Shown here in pieces: positions 6,858 to 8,748 of a DNA stretch of 8,748 bases (position 1 is the stretch's first letter; each line of letters begins with the position of its first letter). The notes below the pieces were generated by a model. It had not been told where the DNA came from and searched no databases. It saw only the letters and a program-made list of their open reading frames with translations. This stretch comes from Casp-Chloro-G3 sp002816715 (GTDB lineage: Bacteria; Chloroflexota; Dehalococcoidia; Lucifugimonadales; UBA3495). Made by a program: the position numbers and the translations under genes. The stretch covers positions 1 through 8,748 of the forward strand of contig JAQBUV010000090.1 of NCBI GenBank assembly GCA_027623815.1, read 5' to 3'.

Positions 6858-6887
6858 TTGACGGTTCTGTGCCGTCCCTCTCATAAT
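6858..6887 (+). promoter_or_regulatory. promoter candidate for the thiolase unit with palindrome over -35
   Basis: TTGACG (6858-6863) and CATAAT (6882-6887) are separated by 18 bases; each matches the consensus at five of six positions. The start would be near 6894, about 58 bases before the thiolase ATG. A perfect 13-base palindrome, GTCAAAATTTGAC (6850-6862), covers most of the -35 box and could be a repressor site. The palindrome may also be chance. Confidence 0.5.
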
Positions 6888-6951
6888 TGCCCGGTAGGCA
6901 ACAGCGTAGGGTAGCCTTATACAGTAGACTTCAGCAAGCGAGATAGATTAT

Positions 6952-8229
6952 ATGGCAGCAACAGTCAGGAATCGCCAGTTAGGCCGCCCAGTGTCCATCG
7001 TGGGCGCAGGGATGTCCCAGTTTGGGGCCTTCAAAGGCAAGACCAGCCGGGACTTGTTCGTGGAGGCCTTCCAGGACATGACCGACCACCTGGATCAAGG
7101 CGTCGATGTCGAGGACATCGAGTGCGGTTACATTGGCAACTACTCTTCCGACTTGTTTGAGGGCCAGGGCCACACCGCGCCGATCATGGCCGACTGGTTG
7201 GGCATGACTCCCGCCCCGGTGACCCGCATCGAGAACGCCTGCGCCAGCAGCGGCAGCGCGATGCGGGAAGGCATCATGGCCATCGCCTCCGGGTTGTACG
7301 ACATTGTGCTGGTGGGCGGCGTCGAAAAAATGACCGACCTGCCCACCGAAGGCGTCACCGACGTGCTGGCCTCGGCAGCCGACGGACTGTATGAAGTTCC
7401 GGCGGGGCTGACCTTCCCGGGTATTTACGGTGCGCTGGCCAAGGCCCACATGGACCGTTACGAGACCAACCTCAGCCACCTGCTGAAAGTGGGCATTAAG
7501 AACCACAACAACGGCGCGCTCAACCCCAAAGCCCAATTCAACATCACCATTCGGGGTATGATGGACCGCCGAATCGCCAGGGCCGAGCAGCGCGGCGAGC
7601 CGGTGCCAGACTGGAAGGATGAGATGGACTTCCTGAATGACCCCCGGGCCAATCCCTGGATTGCTTGGCCGTTGCGTCTCTATGATTGCGCTCCCATCAC
7701 CGATGGGGCCGCCTGCGTCTTGCTGGTGGCCGCGGAAATCGCCAACAGCTTCACCGACAAACCGGTGCACATCGCCGGCACGGGACAGGCCACTGGACGC
7801 CCCTTACACGACGCTGAAGAACTGACCTCACTGTCGGCGGCCAAATACGCCGCGGCCCAGGCCTATCAGATGGCCGGAATCGGCCCCAATGACGTTCACG
7901 TAGCTGAAGTACATGACTGCTTCACCATCGCTGAGATCATCGCCACTGAGGACTTGGGGTTCTTTGCCCCCGGAGAAGGGCCCCATGCTGTTGACCAGGG
8001 CAGGACGGCTCTTAACGGAGATCGACCGATCAACACCTCCGGCGGACTGAAGGCCAAGGGACATCCGGTGGGGGCTTCGGGCGTTGCCCAAATCATCGAA
8101 GTATTTCATCAACTGCGAGGAGAAGCCGGAGACCGACAGCTACCAAATTCAAACCTGGAAGTTGGTCTGGCCCACAACGTTGGCGGCACCGGCGGCACCT
8201 GCGTGGTCAATATTCTGCGGCGGGGTTAG
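6952..8229 (+). CDS. thiolase family protein, SCP2/acetyl-CoA acetyltransferase type
   Basis: This 425-residue thiolase-fold enzyme cleaves or condenses acyl-CoA thioesters. The acyl-accepting cysteine is C97 in ENACASSGSA; H321 in the EVHDCFTIAE motif and H371 in GGLKAKGHPVGASG are the other catalytic residues. The C-terminus (HNVGGTGGTCVVN) lacks the CxGGG of classical degradative thiolases, as is usual for SCP2-type and archaeal thiolases. Residues about 201-236 form an extra charged segment before PWIAWPLRLYDC, longer than I expect at this point in the family. The ATG lies 6 bases after AGATAG, a weak site. The DUF35 gene follows 9 bases later; this pairing occurs in archaeal acetoacetyl-CoA thiolase complexes and bacterial steroid side-chain degradation, where the DUF35 protein helps bind or channel the CoA ester. 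Substrate not determined by sequence. Confidence 0.93.
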   Translation: MAATVRNRQLGRPVSIVGAGMSQFGAFKGKTSRDLFVEAFQDMTDHLDQGVDVEDIECGYIGNYSSDLFEGQGHTAPIMADWLGMTPAPVTRIENACASSGSAMREGIMAIASGLYDIVLVGGVEKMTDLPTEGVTDVLASAADGLYEVPAGLTFPGIYGALAKAHMDRYETNLSHLLKVGIKNHNNGALNPKAQFNITIRGMMDRRIARAEQRGEPVPDWKDEMDFLNDPRANPWIAWPLRLYDCAPITDGAACVLLVAAEIANSFTDKPVHIAGTGQATGRPLHDAEELTSLSAAKYAAAQAYQMAGIGPNDVHVAEVHDCFTIAEIIATEDLGFFAPGEGPHAVDQGRTALNGDRPINTSGGLKAKGHPVGASGVAQIIEVFHQLRGEAGDRQLPNSNLEVGLAHNVGGTGGTCVVNILRRG

Positions 8230-8238
8230 GAGACGATC

Positions 8239-8652
8239 ATGGCCGACGATTCCAGAGGCTTCACCGCCGCGTCTTTTTATGAATACCTGAAGGAGGGCAA
8301 ACTAATGGGGGTTAGGTGCCGGGTGTGCGACAAGCTATCGGCGGAGCCCAGACCCATGTGCCCTTCCTGCCATAGCCAGGATGTCGAATGGCGTCAATTC
8401 AGCGGACAGGGTCAACTTGGCACGTTCACCTGCATCTCGGTGGTGCCTGACGTCATGGCACGGCAGGGATTCGGACGCAACAACCCCTACTGTTCCGGAA
8501 TTGTGATTCTGGAAGAAGGGCCGCGCATTAGCGCCAAAATTCTGGGCGTTGACGCGGCTAATCCCCAAAACATACCGACGGGCATGACTCTGGCGGTGTC
8601 TTTTGGCGACGTAGACCCGGAGGAACCTGCATTGGCCTTCCGACCTGCCTGA
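8239..8652 (+). CDS. zinc-ribbon/OB-fold DUF35 protein, thiolase partner
   Basis: The 137-residue protein has an N-terminal helix (FTAASFYEYLKEGKL), a rubredoxin-like zinc ribbon with C27xxC30 and C41xxC44, and an OB-fold starting near 52 (GQGQLGTFTCISVVPD). This is the DUF35 (OB_aCoA_assoc) architecture of proteins that pair with SCP2-type thiolases. All four metal-binding cysteines are present, and the length is normal. The AGGAG ribosome binding site (8228-8232) overlaps the thiolase stop codon and lies 6 bases before ATG, so the two are almost certainly one transcript and probably one complex. It is the last gene before the intron end at the right edge. Confidence 0.9.
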   Translation: MADDSRGFTAASFYEYLKEGKLMGVRCRVCDKLSAEPRPMCPSCHSQDVEWRQFSGQGQLGTFTCISVVPDVMARQGFGRNNPYCSGIVILEEGPRISAKILGVDAANPQNIPTGMTLAVSFGDVDPEEPALAFRPA

Positions 8653-8681
8653 TTAGAAAGCAAAACCGCTAATGCCTGAAA

Positions 8682-8748
8682 ATCGGGTAGGAGGGGGCCT
8701 CGCGGCCCCCGTCCTCCCACACCACCGGACATACTTACGTATCCGGCG
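8682..8748 (-). mobile_element. 3' end of a group II intron (domains V and VI), cut by window edge
   Basis: Read on the minus strand, 8748-8723 folds as domain V: CGCCGGA pairs with TCCGGTG, a TG bulge follows, and a TAC/GTA upper stem is capped by GTAA, a GNRA loop. Positions 8718-8685 form domain VI: GGG/CCC, AGGA/TCCT and GGGGGCC/GGCCCCC with a GCGA loop. The single unpaired A at 8688 lies 7 bases from the intron end ...GAT (8682), where the branch-point adenosine belongs. Group II introns end in AY, as here. The catalytic triad reads CGC rather than AGC, a variant known from class C introns. The upper stem of domain V has 3 bp instead of the usual 5. Domains I-IV and any reverse transcriptase lie beyond the window. 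The 3' exon starts at 8681. Confidence 0.75.

Noticed and set aside
6646..6861. 71-codon plus-strand frame across the amidase end and the inverted-repeat element
   Set aside because: It runs through the end of the amidase gene in another frame and through a repeat; no ribosome binding site or family features.
6979..7770. 263-codon open frame on the minus strand opposite the thiolase
   Set aside because: It is antisense to a well-supported thiolase and rich in His/Gly/Val, as expected from reverse reading of a GC-rich gene; no family features.
8685..8718. Hairpin considered as an intrinsic terminator for the DUF35 gene
   Set aside because: There is no T-run after the stem on the plus strand. 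The bulged A, the GNRA loops and the adjacent domain V-like hairpin on the minus strand fit a group II intron end better, though it might still slow transcription.

Overview
The window looks like a chromosomal stretch of an uncultured, moderately GC-rich bacterium. Gene content and style (tandem amidase-signature hydrolases, an SCP2-type thiolase paired with a DUF35 protein, short inverted-repeat elements between genes) would fit Chloroflexota of the Dehalococcoidia/SAR202 type. That placement is inference from gene content, not something the sequence proves.

Left part (1-2940, minus strand): a two-gene unit reads leftwards. glmU (UDP-N-acetylglucosamine synthesis for the cell envelope) is followed after 64 bases by a membrane-anchored CBS/CorC-type hemolysin-family protein, then a good hairpin terminator. 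The second gene starts at TTG, two codons after an in-frame TAA that ends a tiny 5-codon frame with its own ribosome binding site. Beyond the terminator lies about 235 bases without genes, holding an imperfect inverted repeat.

Middle (2941-6691, plus strand): a divergent promoter region (extended -10 for glmU leftwards, TTGACA/CACAAT rightwards) leads into a compact five-gene unit: a 65-residue GatC/AtzG-like small subunit, an amidase-signature enzyme, a DUF4258 protein, an overlapping DUF2283 protein, and a second amidase-signature enzyme. Junctions are +5, +3, -17 and +10 bases, so co-transcription is likely. The DUF4258/DUF2283 pair resembles a toxin-antitoxin-like module and is visibly AT-richer than the amidases on both sides (30% against 73% GC in two hand-counted 60-base samples). 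This nested pair is the most unusual arrangement in the window.

Right part (6692-8748): after an intergenic inverted-repeat element and a promoter-like site with a palindrome over its -35 box come an SCP2/acetyl-CoA-acetyltransferase-type thiolase and, 9 bases later, a zinc-ribbon/OB-fold DUF35 protein, a known partner pair in acyl-CoA thiolysis or condensation. The right edge holds the 3' end (domains V and VI) of a group II intron on the minus strand, with a bulged branch-point adenosine; the rest of the intron lies outside the window.
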